A DNA stretch of 64,000 nucleotides from Perilla frutescens (GCA_026008535.1 BRKX01000004.1:31066501-31130500), one strand, 5' to 3'. Shown: positions 35,979 through 49,261, numbered from the stretch's first letter. Numbers and translations are program-made. Notes: generated by a model not told the origin, from the sequence alone.

Positions 35979-36601
35979 GTAATAAATTCCACCTGCAGAG
36001 TTTCAACATGAACTTGTGTTTCCTTAAGAGAACATCATCAACCTGGTGCACTAGGATACGGTGCTCATGCATAGTGCTCGAGACATCATGTATACATTGT
36101 TATTACCAAAGATATCGAGTTTGATCTACGAAAAGATCTCACTCATTGATAAATCAAAGTAACAAACAATGCACACATATGCTCACCAATATCACATGAG
36201 TTCAGAACCCGAACTCTGTGGATCTTTATTCTCTCACTAACTAGGTCAGAGACATAGAACAATATCCTATCATGATCCTCCTCAATACACTAACAAGTGT
36301 ACTAGAATAATCAGTTAGTCAAGATAAACTAACTTATCAGATTATTCTACGGTGTACCGATGGTGTGTTCAGGATCATCTAAGCTGTGAGCTCTTTAATA
36401 TATTACAAGGTTCTAATGATATGATCTTACCGCGTGACTCTCCACACCGTATCATCTACAATGTAAGTATTTGGAACATTGCATAGAATAATTATAGAAC
36501 ATAATCTCAATGCAAACAGTGACTGGAATAACTTTCATTTCATATCATCATATCATCAGAAAAGTATACAAAGACAAGTCTTCCAGTATACAAAACTAAC
36601 A
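35979..36601 (-). mobile_element. Copia unit 3: partial LTR
   Basis: About the first 620 bases of the LTR, broken at the same point as in unit 2 (before GGTGGAATTTATTAC on the minus strand). It is followed by PPT AAGTGGGAGAT at 36602-36612. Confidence 0.85.
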
Positions 36602-36677
36602 ATCTCCCACTTATACTTAAAGAATGTCTTTCAAGCATAAAAACTAACTAGCTAACTCTTCAATCAAAACTATCAAC

Positions 36678-39230
36678 TCAAACTGCGTCACCAGGTCTAA
36701 ATCTCACTCTCATTTTCTCCACGTGACCATCAAAGGTCTTAGCCGGTAGGCTCTTCGTGAATGGATCAGCCAGGTTGTCCTCAGATGCAATCTTGACCAC
36801 CGCCACGTCTCCTCTTTTAACGATTTCTCGTATAAGATGGTACTTTCTCTCTATGTGTTTACTTGCCTTGTGGGCTCTGGTTTCCTTCGAAATTCCCACT
36901 GCACCAGAGTTATCACAATATATCATGTTTGTCTTAGGCAAATCAGAAACCATGCCCAAGCCCACTAGGAACCCGTGGAGCCAGATAACCTCTTTTGCAG
37001 CCTCAGAGACAGCTACATACTCGGCTTCCATGATGGAATCAGCTATGCATTTCCGCTTTATGCTTCTCTATGCGATGGCTCCACCTGCTAATGTAAACAC
37101 ATAGCCCGAGGTAGACTTACTCTGATCTTTGTTGGATTGAAAATCTGAGTCCGTGTAACATAAAGGCACTAGACTATCAGAGTGAAAAAGCAACATGTAG
37201 TCTCGAGTCCTTTTAAGGTACTTGAGAATGTTTTTGACCGCAGTCTAGTGACCTTGTCTAGGGTTAGACTGATATCTGCTTACCATGCCAACGACATAGC
37301 ATATATTAGGCTTAGTGCATAGCATAGCATACATCAAACTTTCCACAGCCGAAGCATATGGTACTTTCTTCATTTCCTCTATCTCAGACTGTGTTTGGGG
37401 ACACATTTCATTAGATAGATGAATTTTATGCCTGTAAGGTATAATACCTTTCTTGGAATCTTGCATGTCAAACCTAGCTAGCACTGTATCGATATAAGTC
37501 GCTTGGGACAGATATAACATCCTTTTCTGGCGATCTCGAATAATCTTGATACCAAGGACATGTCCGGCTTCACCCAGATCCTTTATATCGAACTGCTCGG
37601 ACAACCACACCCTTATATTTGACAACGCCTTCTTACTATTTCCAATAAGCAAGATGTCATCAACATAAAGTACGAGGTTTGCCACCACCTTTTCATCATA
37701 TTTCTTGTACACACAGCTCTCATCCAGACTTTGCACGAATTCATATGACTGGATAACCTCATCAAATCGGATGTTCCAAGATCTCGATGCCTGCTTAAGT
37801 CCATAAATGGATCTCTTAAGCTTACACACCAAGTGCTCTTGGCCCTTAGCAATGAATCCCTCTGGTTGCTTCATGTGGATGTTTTCATCAAGACTTACAT
37901 TTAGGAAAACTTTCTTGACATCCATCTGTCAGATCTCATAATCCAAATGGGCGACAATAGACAAGAGAATCCGGATTGACTTAAGCATGGCTACCGGTGA
38001 AAAGGTTTCCTGATAATCGATCCCTTCTTTCTGAGTATACTCTTTTACCACCAATCTTGCCTTGAAGGTTTCAACCTTCCCGTCAGATCCTCTCTTGTGC
38101 TTGTAGACCCACTTATAGCCAATGGGTTTTATCCCATCTTGTGGTTCTACAAGTTCCCAGTCTTGATTGCGATCCATAGATCCAATCTCAGACTCCATTG
38201 CAGTTTTCCAAAATCCGCATCTTTATCTCGAATTGCCTCATGATAGGTCCTTAGATCCAATTAATTGAGTCCCTCTGGGAAATCTGAAGCCTCTCCTAGA
38301 CCAATGAATCTATCAGGTTAGCGTACAACCCTCCCACTGCGACGAGGCAGTTCCTGTACATCTGTGACATGTTGTGCAGTGTTTGGTGGTTCTTCTTCTT
38401 GTATAACCAGTGTAGGATTCAATCCTTTCCTTAACTCCTCAAAGATGATTTGACTCCTTGGTTTATGGTTTATGACATAGTCTTCATCTAAGATTCGAGC
38501 ATTGGTGCTAACAATGATCTTCTGATCCTTAAGACTATAAAACAAACCACCTTTCATTCCTATAGGATATCCAACAAACAGCCTTACATCAGTACGATGA
38601 GTTAGCTTATCAACTTCCTTGACCAACACGTGTGCTGGGCTACCCCAAATTCGAATATGGTTCAAACTGGGCTTTCGTCCAGTCCATAGTTCTGTGTGTG
38701 TAGCAGGAACTGATTTCGATGGAACCAAGTTAAGAATATAGGCTGCTATTTCCAGGGCATATTCCAAGAACAAAATGGGAAACTCAGAATAACTCATCAT
38801 CGATCTAACCATCTCTAACAGTGTACGATTCCTTCTTTCCGCCACGCCATTCTGCTGTTGCGTTCCAGACGCAGTCAACGGGGATGTAATCTCATTCTCT
38901 ACTATGTAATCCTTAAATTCACTTGAGAGGTAATCGCCACCACGATCAGAATGTAGTGATTTGATACTTCTGCCTGTTCGTTTCTCCACTTCCGCTTTAA
39001 ACTCTTTAAATTTCTCAATGCATTCAGACTTGCGACGCAATAGGTAGATATAACCATATCTAGAGTAATCATCAATGAGAGTGATGAAATACTCGAACCC
39101 TCCTCGAGGTTGAACTGACATAGGGCCGCACAGGTTAGAGTGAATCAAATCTAATAGCCCTTCGGATCTATTTCCTTTCGACTAGAAAGTACGCTTGGTC
39201 ATTTTACCTTTGAAACAGGACTCCCAGGGT
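36678..39230 (-). pseudogene. Copia unit 3: integrase, RT, RNase H (most complete unit)
   Basis: Minus strand. It begins with the end of the GAG-pre-integrase motif (ESCFKGKMTKRTF). The integrase core has DDYSRYGYIY, LHSDRGGDY and NGVAERRNRTLLEM carrying the D, D, E residues. The linker and RT follow, with YVDD at 37656-37667, then RNase H from MEAEYVAVSEAAKEV to 36678. Breaks: a stop after TKRTF, a frameshift near 38205-38315, a stop near 37927, and TAG for Trp near 37245. It joins Athila sequence abruptly at 39230, so gag and protease are missing. Confidence 0.9.
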
Positions 39231-39369
39231 GTAGAGGACCAGAAACAGGTGCAGGTTCCTACAAAATAATACGAACAACCAACGACGGGCGAACAAAAGG
39301 ATACAAAAATACGAACATAACTAAAAATACACACGAAACTCAGAAACATAGAAAAACATATAAAAAACT
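39231..39369 (-). mobile_element. Athila 3' non-coding stub
   Basis: Complement matches 19161-19302 closely (TCTGAGTTTCGTGTGT, CGTCGTTGGTTGTTCG) up to CTACACCCTG, where copia sequence begins. Confidence 0.8.
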
Positions 39370-40604
39370 TCACTGCTCTGGTGGGTCAAAAGGTGGTGGA
39401 GGTGGTGGTGGGTACGGATAGTAGAGCGTCCAGAAATTCCAGTTGTTCTCGAGGGCTTTCATCCGTTGATCCTCCTGATCAAAGCGGTGGTAGACCTCCT
39501 GTCTGAAGTCGCCCAGCTCCTGATAGAAGTTGTCAATGGTGGTATCCAGATGCTGCCTGAAGTCACCAATAGTGGTGTCCACATGATGAGAGAAATCATC
39601 AAGAGTGGTGTCGTAGTGGGCTCTGAAGGACCTCAAGTCGTCCTACAACATCTGATACCCATACTAAGGCATGGTCATGGGGTAAGACAGTGGCTGGTAG
39701 TGGGCTTGGGCTCTCTGCTCATGCTCTTTCTCTTCTTCTTGGTCTTCTCCTTGCTCCCCTTCATTCCCTTCTTCTTCCTACTTTTCTTTTTCTTCATCCT
39801 CCTGTGGGGCAGAAGACGGCCCTGCCCCCTCATCATGTCGAAGGGCCGTAATCTGTGCATTCATAAGCTTCTTCACACAGGGCCGATCAGTGTTGGGCAC
39901 TATTCTTCTCTCATCAATCACCAGTTGAGCTCTTCTGAGCTCGCCTAAATCAATAAGGTATTCTCTAACTTTCCTCTGTCCCTTTGGGATTGGGCCATGA
40001 TCACGCCTTGTCATTTGATGGCTAGAGTGGTGATGAAAGCATAGAAGGAGGCATGCTACTTGGTACGCCTCGTCATTTGCTGGATGACAATCCAAATGAA
40101 ATAGGATGAGCAAATTTTGGTGTTGTGGATGGCATGCCATATAAGATAAACCTCTCTGGAATTAAGCTTGTTGGCTTGTTCTTTCCCAGAAATTGAGTAA
40201 GAAAGGAACTTGTGCATGATGGCTAAGGCAGGATCCCTAATGAAACCGCTGGACGTCCCCTAAGAGTGCCAGTTGTTGAATCCTGTAATCTCTAGCCAGG
40301 CCGAAGCTGTGTTGAAGTCCATTGGCTTATCTCTTACCCTAGATATCAAAAAACCGAAGTAATCCTTCAGCCTAGCCAACGTTATCTCATATTCATCCCC
40401 AAGCATGCGGAAATTAATTTTTGAATCTTGTGAATTAGCTTGAACGTCACTAAGAACTCAAAGCACAACAGACTAAAACCGACATGTTTCATTTTAGCAA
40501 ATTTATCAAGTTTCAACACCTTCAAGTATTTCATGACCTTATTCTCAATTTTCAATGACTTCAACAAGCTTCAATCAAGGTAACGAGGGGAATTGATATC
40601 ATAC
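39370..40604 (-). pseudogene. Athila ORF1 (Pfam ATHILA-type), broken
   Basis: Minus strand. Frames in order: SGFIRDPALAIMHKFLSYS and NSREVYLIWHAIHN near 40240-40140, typical of the Athila ORF-1 protein; RKVREYLIDLGELRRAQLV and RPCVKKLMNAQI; an acidic/lysine tract (EDEEKEK); then the heptad-like RSFRAHYDTTLDDF repeats and the proline tail FDPPEQ. At least two frame changes and stops, including TAG near 39638, disrupt it. The 5' side is cut by the chromovirus LTR at 40605. Role in the element is unknown. Confidence 0.75.
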
Positions 40605-42473
40605 TGTAACACCCCAGATTTTCAGATAATATTTAGAGAATTCCTAAGAGTAATTAAGTAGTTAAGGAAGAGATTTAAATAAGGTTTAAGTGAAGTCAGA
40701 TGTCAGTCACGACTTTAGGGGTTGATTTTCGTGAGATCGTCTTTTTGAAAATTTTGATCTTAACTCTGTTATGACCAATTTTGGTCTTGTTAGAAAGCTT
40801 TTAACTCAAGAAGTGTGCCAATGTTTTCAGAATTTTATTCTGAAGTCGTTTGAGGTCTCGGTGATGAAAAATGTATTTAAAGGATTAATGAATAGTAACT
40901 TTTGTGTGCATTCGTGATTTGAAAAATTTACGAAATCCTCCTCATTAATTCGAGACTTGTTATGTCAAGCCCCTCCTATGAGAAACGACTCAAGAAATTC
41001 GTTCACGTTCACGGATTTCCATTATGAGGTTAATCGAATGCTCAAGAATTTTATTTGTCCCTTGAAAGGAATAGTAAAAGTAATTCTGAAAAAGAAATCT
41101 TGGCTCGTCTTTCTTCTGACGACCTCTTCTTTATCCTGAGTAAGATTGGTTCAATAGTACTCGAGCCAACGAGTCTCCCAACATTTTCAAATTTTATGTC
41201 TGAGGTTATTTGGACTTCGATATCGAATAAAGCAGCTTTTAACCGAATTGCAGTATCTTTGCACTGCAATGGCTTTCCTTGGAAGCCAAATTCACTCCTA
41301 TAAATAGGACTTTATCCCCCTTTCATTTTCACACCATTTTCTTCATTCCTCCAAAGTTAGAGAGTGGGAAAGCTAGAGAGAGTTGAGAGAAAGCTCAAGT
41401 TGAGCGAGAGACATTCTTCGTGAGTGTTCCTCCGAGACGATGAGCGGAGTGGCGTGGAAGGGATGCTGTAGGGTAGGTTCTAGGGGCGCCATCGGGATGT
41501 AGCAGGCAGCTCTACCTCGATGAGATGCCGGGCTAGCCACCTTCCTTCGACGCACTCGACTCCGTCCATTCTTTTTCGTCGGCCTCGGATCCTATTTCTT
41601 TCGTGTCTTTAATTCTGTATTTTATTCCTTCTTTTGTTATTGCATTTCATTATTGTATTCTCATTATTGTGTTCTCGTTATAGTATTCCTGTTATTATTC
41701 TCGTTGAAATTCTCAATTTATTTCGTTAAAGCTCCGTTTAAGTTTCGTATTTCAATTTCATCATTGTTTCTAAGTGTTCAAAGGAGATAGTCGTGTTATT
41801 CTATTATAATGTTGATTTTATGTCTTAAGCATGCTCGTTTCTATATTCTTCAAGTATTGGGTAAATATCGATCTTTGTTGGATTTTCATTCGATTTCTAT
41901 CAGTTTTGTCATCGTAAAGTTTATCTATTTGAAATGAAAATCATAGAAAATACGTTGAACTTTGTTTAAAGTTTAAAACATCGAGAGAGGGGGAAAGATG
42001 ACCGAGTATCGCCTTAACCACACTCTCAATCAATCTTTTTGAAGTCCGTCAGTGCGCACAGATCGTGCACTAAGGAATCCCTTACGTATGGCCCATGCAG
42101 AGGTGTTCTGGGGGAGCTATGAGTGGTGCATGGACAATGGGCTCAAACTTACTAACCGCACAGCCCGTGCGGAGGTCTCTGGAAAGAAAACTCTTCCCGA
42201 ATTTATTCCAACACGGCCCGTGCACTCACGCCCTCTTTCCGCACGGCCCGTGCAAGGGTTGTTCGACCCATTTAAACTTTGAAGTGTATTCTAATTTCGA
42301 GTCTTTCAAATCCTCATGTTTTATAAAGGTTCTAAAGTCATGCAATCTGTGCTTAAGTCCTAGTTAAGAGAGGAAGGGTTAGGTATTGTTTAAATTATAG
42401 TTTAAATCTTTGAAGGAGGCCGCTAAGTCGATGATTCGGCTTTTGTAGGAGAAAGTGAGCCCCGTGGAAACCC
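40605..42473 (+). mobile_element. Older chromovirus LTR, left part
   Basis: Starts TGTAACACCCCAGATTTTC and is homologous to the LTRs at 42474 and 59047, with TATAAATA at 41299-41306. It ends at GTGGAAACCC, the point where the younger element inserted. The LTR resumes at 62037. It contains a GC-richer patch of repeated CACGGCCCGTGC-like text (42050-42255) that differs from the younger LTRs, so it belongs to a diverged subfamily. Confidence 0.85.
41299..41306 (+). promoter_or_regulatory. TATA box, older chromovirus LTR
   Basis: CCTATAAATAGGACTT, conserved in all three LTR copies. Confidence 0.6.
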
Positions 42474-43181
42474 TATAACACCCCATATTCTCGGATAATG
42501 TTTAGAGAATTCTTAAGAGTAGTTAAGTAGTTAAGAAAGAAATTTAAATAAGGTTTAAGTGAAGTCAGATGTCAGTCACGACTTTAGGGGTCAGTTTTCG
42601 TGAAATCGTCTTTTCAAAAATTTTGATCTTAACTCTATTATGGCCAATTTTGGTTTTATTAGAAAGGTTTTAACTCAAGCAGTGTGCCGGTGTTTTTAGA
42701 ATTTTATTCTGAAGTCATTTGAGATCCCGGTGATGAAAAACGTATTTAAAAGATTAATGAATAGTAACTTTTGCGTGCGTTCGTGATTTAGAAAATTTAT
42801 GAAATCCTACTCATTAATTCAAGTCTTATTCTGTCAGGTACCTGTTATGGGAAATGACTCAAGGAATCCATTCGCATTCACAGATTTCCATTCTAAGGTC
42901 AATCGAACGCTTGGGAGCAAAATCTGTCAGTCTGATTGAATAGTAAAAAGTAATTTTGAAAAAGGAATCTTGGCTCGTCTTTCTTCTGACGACCTTTTCT
43001 TCATCCTAAGTCTGGTTGGTTCACTAGTACTAGAGCCAATGAGTCTCTCGGTATATTCAGATTTCATGTTTGAGGTCATTTGGATCTCGACATCGAATAA
43101 AGTATCTTTTAACCGAACCCGGGGTAACTTTTGTTGTGTTCTTGCACTGAAGTGGCTTCCTTTGGAAGCCAACGCTTTTCC

Positions 43182-43189
43182 TATAAATA
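43182..43189 (+). promoter_or_regulatory. TATA box, chromovirus 5' LTR
   Basis: TATAAATA about 708 bases from the LTR start, same context as at 41299 and 59745. Confidence 0.6.
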
Positions 43190-45316
43190 GGACTTCATCC
43201 CCTTCACACATTTTCACCCCAAAATCCATTCATGTCTCAAAGTAGAGAGTGGGAAAAGTTGAGACCTTGAGAGAGTTGAAGTTCTAGTCGCGCGAAGAAC
43301 ATGCTTCGTAAGTGTTCCTCCGAGATGACGAGCGCAGTGGCATGGAAGGGATATGGTGAGGGAAGGTGCTAGAGGCGCCATCGAGTTGTAGCAGGCGGCT
43401 CTACCACCGTTGTGACTCAACGAGACACCGAGCTAGCCACCTTTATTCGACGCACTCGACTCCATCCATTCTTGTTCGTCAGTCTCAAATCTTATTTCTT
43501 TCTTGTCTTTTAAATTCCGCATTTTATTTTTGTTCTTCGCGTTCTTTGTGTTTTTCATAGTTATTATCGTTATTTCGTTAAATTCCGTCTAAGTTAGTAT
43601 TTCGATTCTTGTCGTTATATTTCCAAGTTAATAGTATGCATGTTCTTATAATGTCGATTTAAATTGGTTAAGCATGCTTATTTTATTTTTGAAGTGTTCT
43701 TCGTGTTTTTCACAATATTCGAAGTGTTCTTCTTGTTTGTCGAAGAAACCCAGGAGTTTCGGACGGAACCCAGGTCCACCGGCGCGGGGCACCCAACGCT
43801 CGCTGGGGTGCCCCTTCAGCCAAAGTACCCCACGGACGAGGAGAACCCATGTCCCACCGATGCAGGGAACCCTGCCGGTGCGGGGCATGTTGTGTGTTGG
43901 ACGCCGGCGCTGGCCTTCTGCTAGTGCTGGTGTCTCCTTTTTTCCAAGTTCGTTTCGGATGTTTTCAAAGGGTTTTTGCAAGCTTTAAACTTCGTATTTT
44001 AATATGACGTGCAATCTGTATTATATGGTGTTAAGGATAGGTGGTTTAGATGTTGTTCGATTTCTTGTTAGATGTCGTAGTCTCAAAATAGGCCACTAAG
44101 TCGATGATTCAACTTTTGTAGGAGGAAGTAAGTCCTGTGGAAACCCGGAGAAGGATCATCAACTTGTTGCTTTATCTTCTACTCAGTAGTCAAGGTGGGT
44201 AAATTTATACTCATCTAAAGTTTGAGCTAATAAGCTCTAGAAGCATGTTAGGGCAAATGAGATATCCAATAAAATATTTTGCTCTGTCTGATTGATCTCT
44301 GTACAAGGAAGAAAGGAAAGAAAGATATTACGTGTTAATTGAGCTCTCGAGCATGTTTAGATATGCTAGGAATGTTTAAGTATTGTTTATGCTTAGCATG
44401 AGATATTTAGAATTGCCTTTAGTTGCAATATGTGTTCATATATGTTCATTTCCTTGTATTTGAATGTTGATATTTTGCTAAGGCTTATATAGTTAAGGAT
44501 TGCCTTCTAGGGTAGTGATAAATCCCTTATAGGTCGAGATCATGCTATATTAAAGGATTAGCCTCTAGACGTTGTTCTAGGTTTGGTTGCTAGCAAGGTT
44601 AAGGAAGGAAGGAATTTAACATTTTGCTTAAGCAGGATTTGAGCTCAGAGGACTTGTGATCTTTGATAATTAGGTGAGTCACTACTGGGTTTATCCCTCG
44701 CAAACTCGTAAGGATATTTGAGGTAACCTCTCTTGTGTCCTAAGACATCCCTAAGGGTGCAGTTGACATCAGGTTTGAGCCAGGTTGAGCACAAAAGAAA
44801 AGAAAAGGTTTACGGATATGAAGAGGGCTTTTGCGTTTTGCTCTTCATATATCGTTAGTTAATTATTGGATATTTCTGAAGTTTATTAAAGTGTTTTTGT
44901 TAAAACCCACTAAGTATATTAGTGCTCACGCCCTCTCTTTTTTAAATGTTTTTAGGTTGAGATGCTGAGGATGTTGGTGGTTGTGGATGTGGGTTGGCTG
45001 CCAAGATGTTTTGTTATAGTATAAGTTTCTTTTTGAAATCCCATTATGTTTCTGCCACTCTGAAATACTCTTTTATTATTCCTAAGTCTTATTATGTTTA
45101 CCAAGATTCTATGAATATTCTCCAGATAAGATTATCTATATATGGAATTATGCATATTAAGTTCTATTCTTATTTCTCAAGTATGTTTCTTTTCCGCCTA
45201 TGAAGAGGCCCAAGCATGTTGGTTCTGTTTAATTGTTTTGACCTATGAATGAGTCCTTACTTGTTGTTATCTGAATATATTAGCCTTCGTCATTTCGTTG
45301 CATTTTGCCAAGTATG

Positions 45317-48300
45317 TGTAGCGACCCGAACATGAAGGTCCAGATGCTACTGAAAACACTCAACCAAAAGAAATAATGATAAAATTTTTACGATTTAAAA
45401 TAAATATTTTTCATGGGTCATAAAAATTTGGACAACATTTCATTTAAAATATTCAAATATCCACGCTCACAGGCATTTACCATTCAAACCTGTATGACCA
45501 AGACTAGTCAAAATTCAACATTCAGTATTTAAAATACGTTGTAAAGACCACAACACTTCCCATTGACCTTACAATAATTAAATATTTCATAATCATAAAG
45601 CGGAAGCATAAAATTCATACTTATTGACCACAAACTACACATAATCAATAATTAGAAATCATAAAAGTGGTCAATGAAATAAGAAGTCCCCACTGGTCCA
45701 CGTCAGCCGTCAGCCACCATCAAATACCTGAAAATATCATGAAAAATAGATGGGCTGAGTGCCAGAAAACGCTCAGTGGGATTTTTAATTTCTGAAATAT
45801 ACTTGATCATTCAATAAATAGTTTGCATATTATACATATTTACTATAATGCCCATAAAAAGTATCTGCTCATTAACATACAGAAGATTAACTCAATATGG
45901 TTCTCTATCATAATAATTTTACCGAAGTGACATGTTTGTACCGTAGTACCATAATTGCACCATTGTGCCATACCGTACCGAAGTGCTTATACCGCACCGG
46001 AGTGTTATATCATACCGCACCGAAGTGCTCATACTGTACCATAGTGCTCATACCATACCGCACCGAAGTTCTACATACTGCACCAAGTGCTCATACCGTA
46101 CCGAAGTGCTATATATTGCACCAAGTACTCATACCGCACCGAAGTGCTACATATTGCACCAAGTGCTCATATCGGGAACCATAGGGTTTAGCAGCTTTTG
46201 ATGAGTCATAAAAGGAATATTTTGAACTTTGAAGCATGCTTTTATATAAACATATTTTTCTCATAAACATAACGCGATTTTGAAACATAAAACGACGTGT
46301 TAATTAGAAACCATTGAGCCATAAGAGTAATATGAAGCATGCTTAAACTTAAATATATGTTATCATAAATAAATCACACTTTTGAAACATAAGTCATTGT
46401 TGACTAGAATTCATAGAGTCATAAAAGTACTTTGAAGCGTGCTCTATCATAAATATAGATTATCATAAATAGAACACGTTTTTGAAACATAAGTCATATG
46501 TTGGATAGATATCACCCACCTTATAGCTATAATAGCTTAAGCTTTGATCATACTATGCTCGTTCTAAGCCTACTATCTCGGGTAAGAATTTATTTATAAG
46601 GATCATATCGTAATAGCACACTAGAGTGTTAATCATATGTCATAGCACAAGGAAGGGTCAAGTACCCGGGTTTCTAAATTGATAACCGAAATGACGATAC
46701 TAGATGGTCGAGCAATAATCTTAGCTTATAATTTACTAACATATATCATAACCTAGAGTGCATCATCTAGGTCTCATTCCTCCATCAATTAGTACCATAG
46801 CATCATCGCTTATAAAGGTTACTACATCTATCTTGTATGGTATCATATATTAAGACAATGATTTGATATCGTAATACTAATTCCCAATACTAATCTATAA
46901 GCATGATTATCTAAATCTCATAACAATTCATATAATGATAGCATCTAATATCATGCTCAATAATTTATCTCATTAATTCATATCCAAAAATCATTCCATA
47001 GATGATTCCATAGATCAATATTTCATTTGCACTTACACAAGTATAGAATTACCCACCTCATTTATGATCTTGGGGGTAGAGCATCGACTTAGGGTTCTTT
47101 CATCTGATTCTTCGAGCTCAATGCATCCTACAAAGTCAATTTATGACTCATTAATCCTATTGAAAACCTAGAGCCCAAAACATAACTAAAGGATTTACCC
47201 CTTCTCTTGACTATGGCATCAACACAGAATGCTTGACTTTAGAGACTTCTATTCGATTCTATGCATAAAAGGAATTTAATGATGCAATTTATTTTTGAAT
47301 CCAATGATCGGATTAAAAGTTGATTCATAACAGCCCCCTTTTTATAATATTTGGGAAAAATAAAAATCTCATTTTAAATGTTTGTAATTTAGTCCAAACT
47401 TATATCAAATTCTCAAAACAATGCATGCCTATATCTTCTAAAATTTTAAAAACTGATCCAACCCTTTGAAGATAAATAAAATAGACTCAAGATTGTTTTA
47501 AAACATTTAAACATCTCCTACAACTTAAGAACTATACAAAAATATTCACGACAAACTCATAAACACATTCATCTTACATAACCTCAAGAGTCACCCCCAA
47601 AATTAAATATTAACTATCACTAAAATGATAAGGAATAAAGTATGATTGAATATTGGAGAATTTAAGGTCTTTCTACCATTTACAGAAATTTTCAAAAACC
47701 AAAACATAAATCCATAACTTCTTCTTTTCAATTACACTCCCCTGCGTAGCAGTTCTAGTAAATAAATCATATCTCCCAAACTAAAACTGCAAATTAAGAA
47801 ATTCCAAGTTCGACAAAACCCCAAAATAAATATCTAAAATTGTTCGTGAAATAAGCATCTCCAGATTTCATCATCTATGGGTCGAAAACATCGAATTACT
47901 TGGATACATAAAATCTGTTCGGAAACTGATAGGGCTTTGGTAAAATGAGCATAACTTTGTCCTCAAAAATCCAAATGACACGATTCAAGTTCCAAATTAA
48001 AGCTAGGATGATAACCTAAAAGTTTAACATAGTTTGGACGTCCAAAAGTAGCTAGATAAAATCAGTTTTTCGTTTGAAATTTGCATATGCGTGCTGCCCC
48101 AAAAAACAGATTCGGGTAGAAAAATTTATCTCTGTAACAGTTTTAGTAAATATATCATATCTCACAAACTAAAACTCCAAATTACAAAATTCCAAGTTCT
48201 ATAGCACCATAAGACACATACCTAAAAATGTTCCTCAAATACACATTCTCATACTTTGACAATAAAAGGGCTAAAAAGTCTAATTAAGAGATAGCAAGAA

Positions 48301-49103
48301 AACTGTCCGGGAAATGTGACAGATTTTTCTTTCCGGCGATTTGGCCGGTTTCCGGCCAGATGACAACAACATCAAAAGATGAAATGTAGAATATATATCA
48401 GTGTATGACATATCCGAAAATTAAAAGGATGAGAAATGGACCAAAATGAGAGTGACAAAGTTGGCAGCTGTGGAGTCGGGTGGTGGTGGCTGCAGCTCCT
48501 GCCGGCGAAAATCCTGTGACCTGCCACCCTTCCGACGAAGCTCCGGTGGCCGGTCCAGAGACTACAGGCTGGCAGATCCCCCTTCTCCTCGCCCCTCTTG
48601 GCTGCTCCCTCTCTCCTACTCACTTCTCTCTCTAGATCTCTTCTCCCCTCTCTTTCTTTCTTCCTTTCTCTCCAACCTTCTCTCTCTAGCTCTCAATTTA
48701 TTTTAGGGAGGAGGGGGGGTAAATTATATATATATATATATGTATATACACATACAATTATTTCTATTGGGCTTGGGAAAATAAGGGATGTCATGGCTTA
48801 AATTTTGGGCCTCAATATAAAATTAATTTGGGCTCAAAATAAATGGGTTTTAATTAAAATAAAATGGATTCGACATAAATCTTAAAATGTGCCGAGTAAT
48901 TGGACCAAAATCGGGTTTCGACAAGAATTATCGCCTAATGATCATTCATTCTAGCTCAATAATAAATGGGCTGAAATTTAAAATATTTGTAGATGGGCTC
49001 ATAAGTCCCATACTTGCCTATTTTTAACATAAAATGACTTGCTATAAAAAAATTGGGCCCTAAATAAAAAGATTGAACTCGAATTTGGTTTTGGGGCGTT
49101 ACA
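45317..49103 (+). mobile_element. Gypsy-type solo LTR, 3787 bp
   Basis: Starts TGTAGCGACCCGAACATG and ends TTTGGGGCGTTACA, flanked by GTATG (45312-45316) and GTACG (49104-49108). The uninterrupted site is seen in the 3' LTR near 61876 (CTAAGTATGACTC). No coding domains. It contains a minisatellite (45918-46176), a GC-richer pyrimidine region (48440-48700) and a TA microsatellite (48727-48742). A motif CTCAGTGGG near 45771 is shared with the solo LTR at 56290, suggesting related families. Confidence 0.88.
45918..46176 (+). repeat. Minisatellite in the solo LTR
   Basis: Degenerate units of about 20-22 bp (CATACCGCACCGAAGTGCT and TATTGCACCAAGTGCT forms) repeat about 12 times, alternating as a roughly 43-bp higher-order unit near the end. 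The reading frames across it are repeat artefacts. Confidence 0.85.
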
Positions 49104-49261
49104 GTACGACTCCTTCATAATCAAGTTATTTTGAGAATCATTACTTGTCATCTCTTTCTTTTCATAATCCCCTTTCGTTAATCTTTCATTTTTGTATTAA
49201 TTCCTTAATAAAACCCCGTCCCCATTCGTTAATCCCCCTCTCGGGTCCGGGCTGTTACAGA

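Larger units (their letters stand above)
42474..49259 (+). mobile_element. Chromovirus 5' LTR, split by a solo LTR
   Basis: Starts TATAACACCCC (TG changed to TA) and ends GGGCTGTTACA directly before the PBS. Without the insertion it is about 2994 bp, matching the 2990-bp 3' LTR. TATAAATA is at 43182-43189. A GC-rich patch lies at 43770-43920. Confidence 0.9.

Noticed and set aside
39466..39948. 160-codon plus-strand frame with a hydrophobic stretch
   Set aside because: It is antisense to Athila ORF1; the apparent membrane segment is the complement of a Lys/Glu-rich tract.
43646..43988. Open frames of 86-111 codons (also near 60210-60600)
   Set aside because: They overlap the GC-rich patch of the chromovirus LTRs, downstream of the TATA box; the two LTR copies do not preserve the same frame.
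45918..46176. Regular repeats considered as a CRISPR-like array
   Set aside because: Units are contiguous and degenerate without unique spacers, in a plant LTR; it is a minisatellite.
45897..46201. Repetitive open frames rich in Tyr, Thr and Pro
   Set aside because: They are read-throughs of the minisatellite whose unit lacks stops in some frames.
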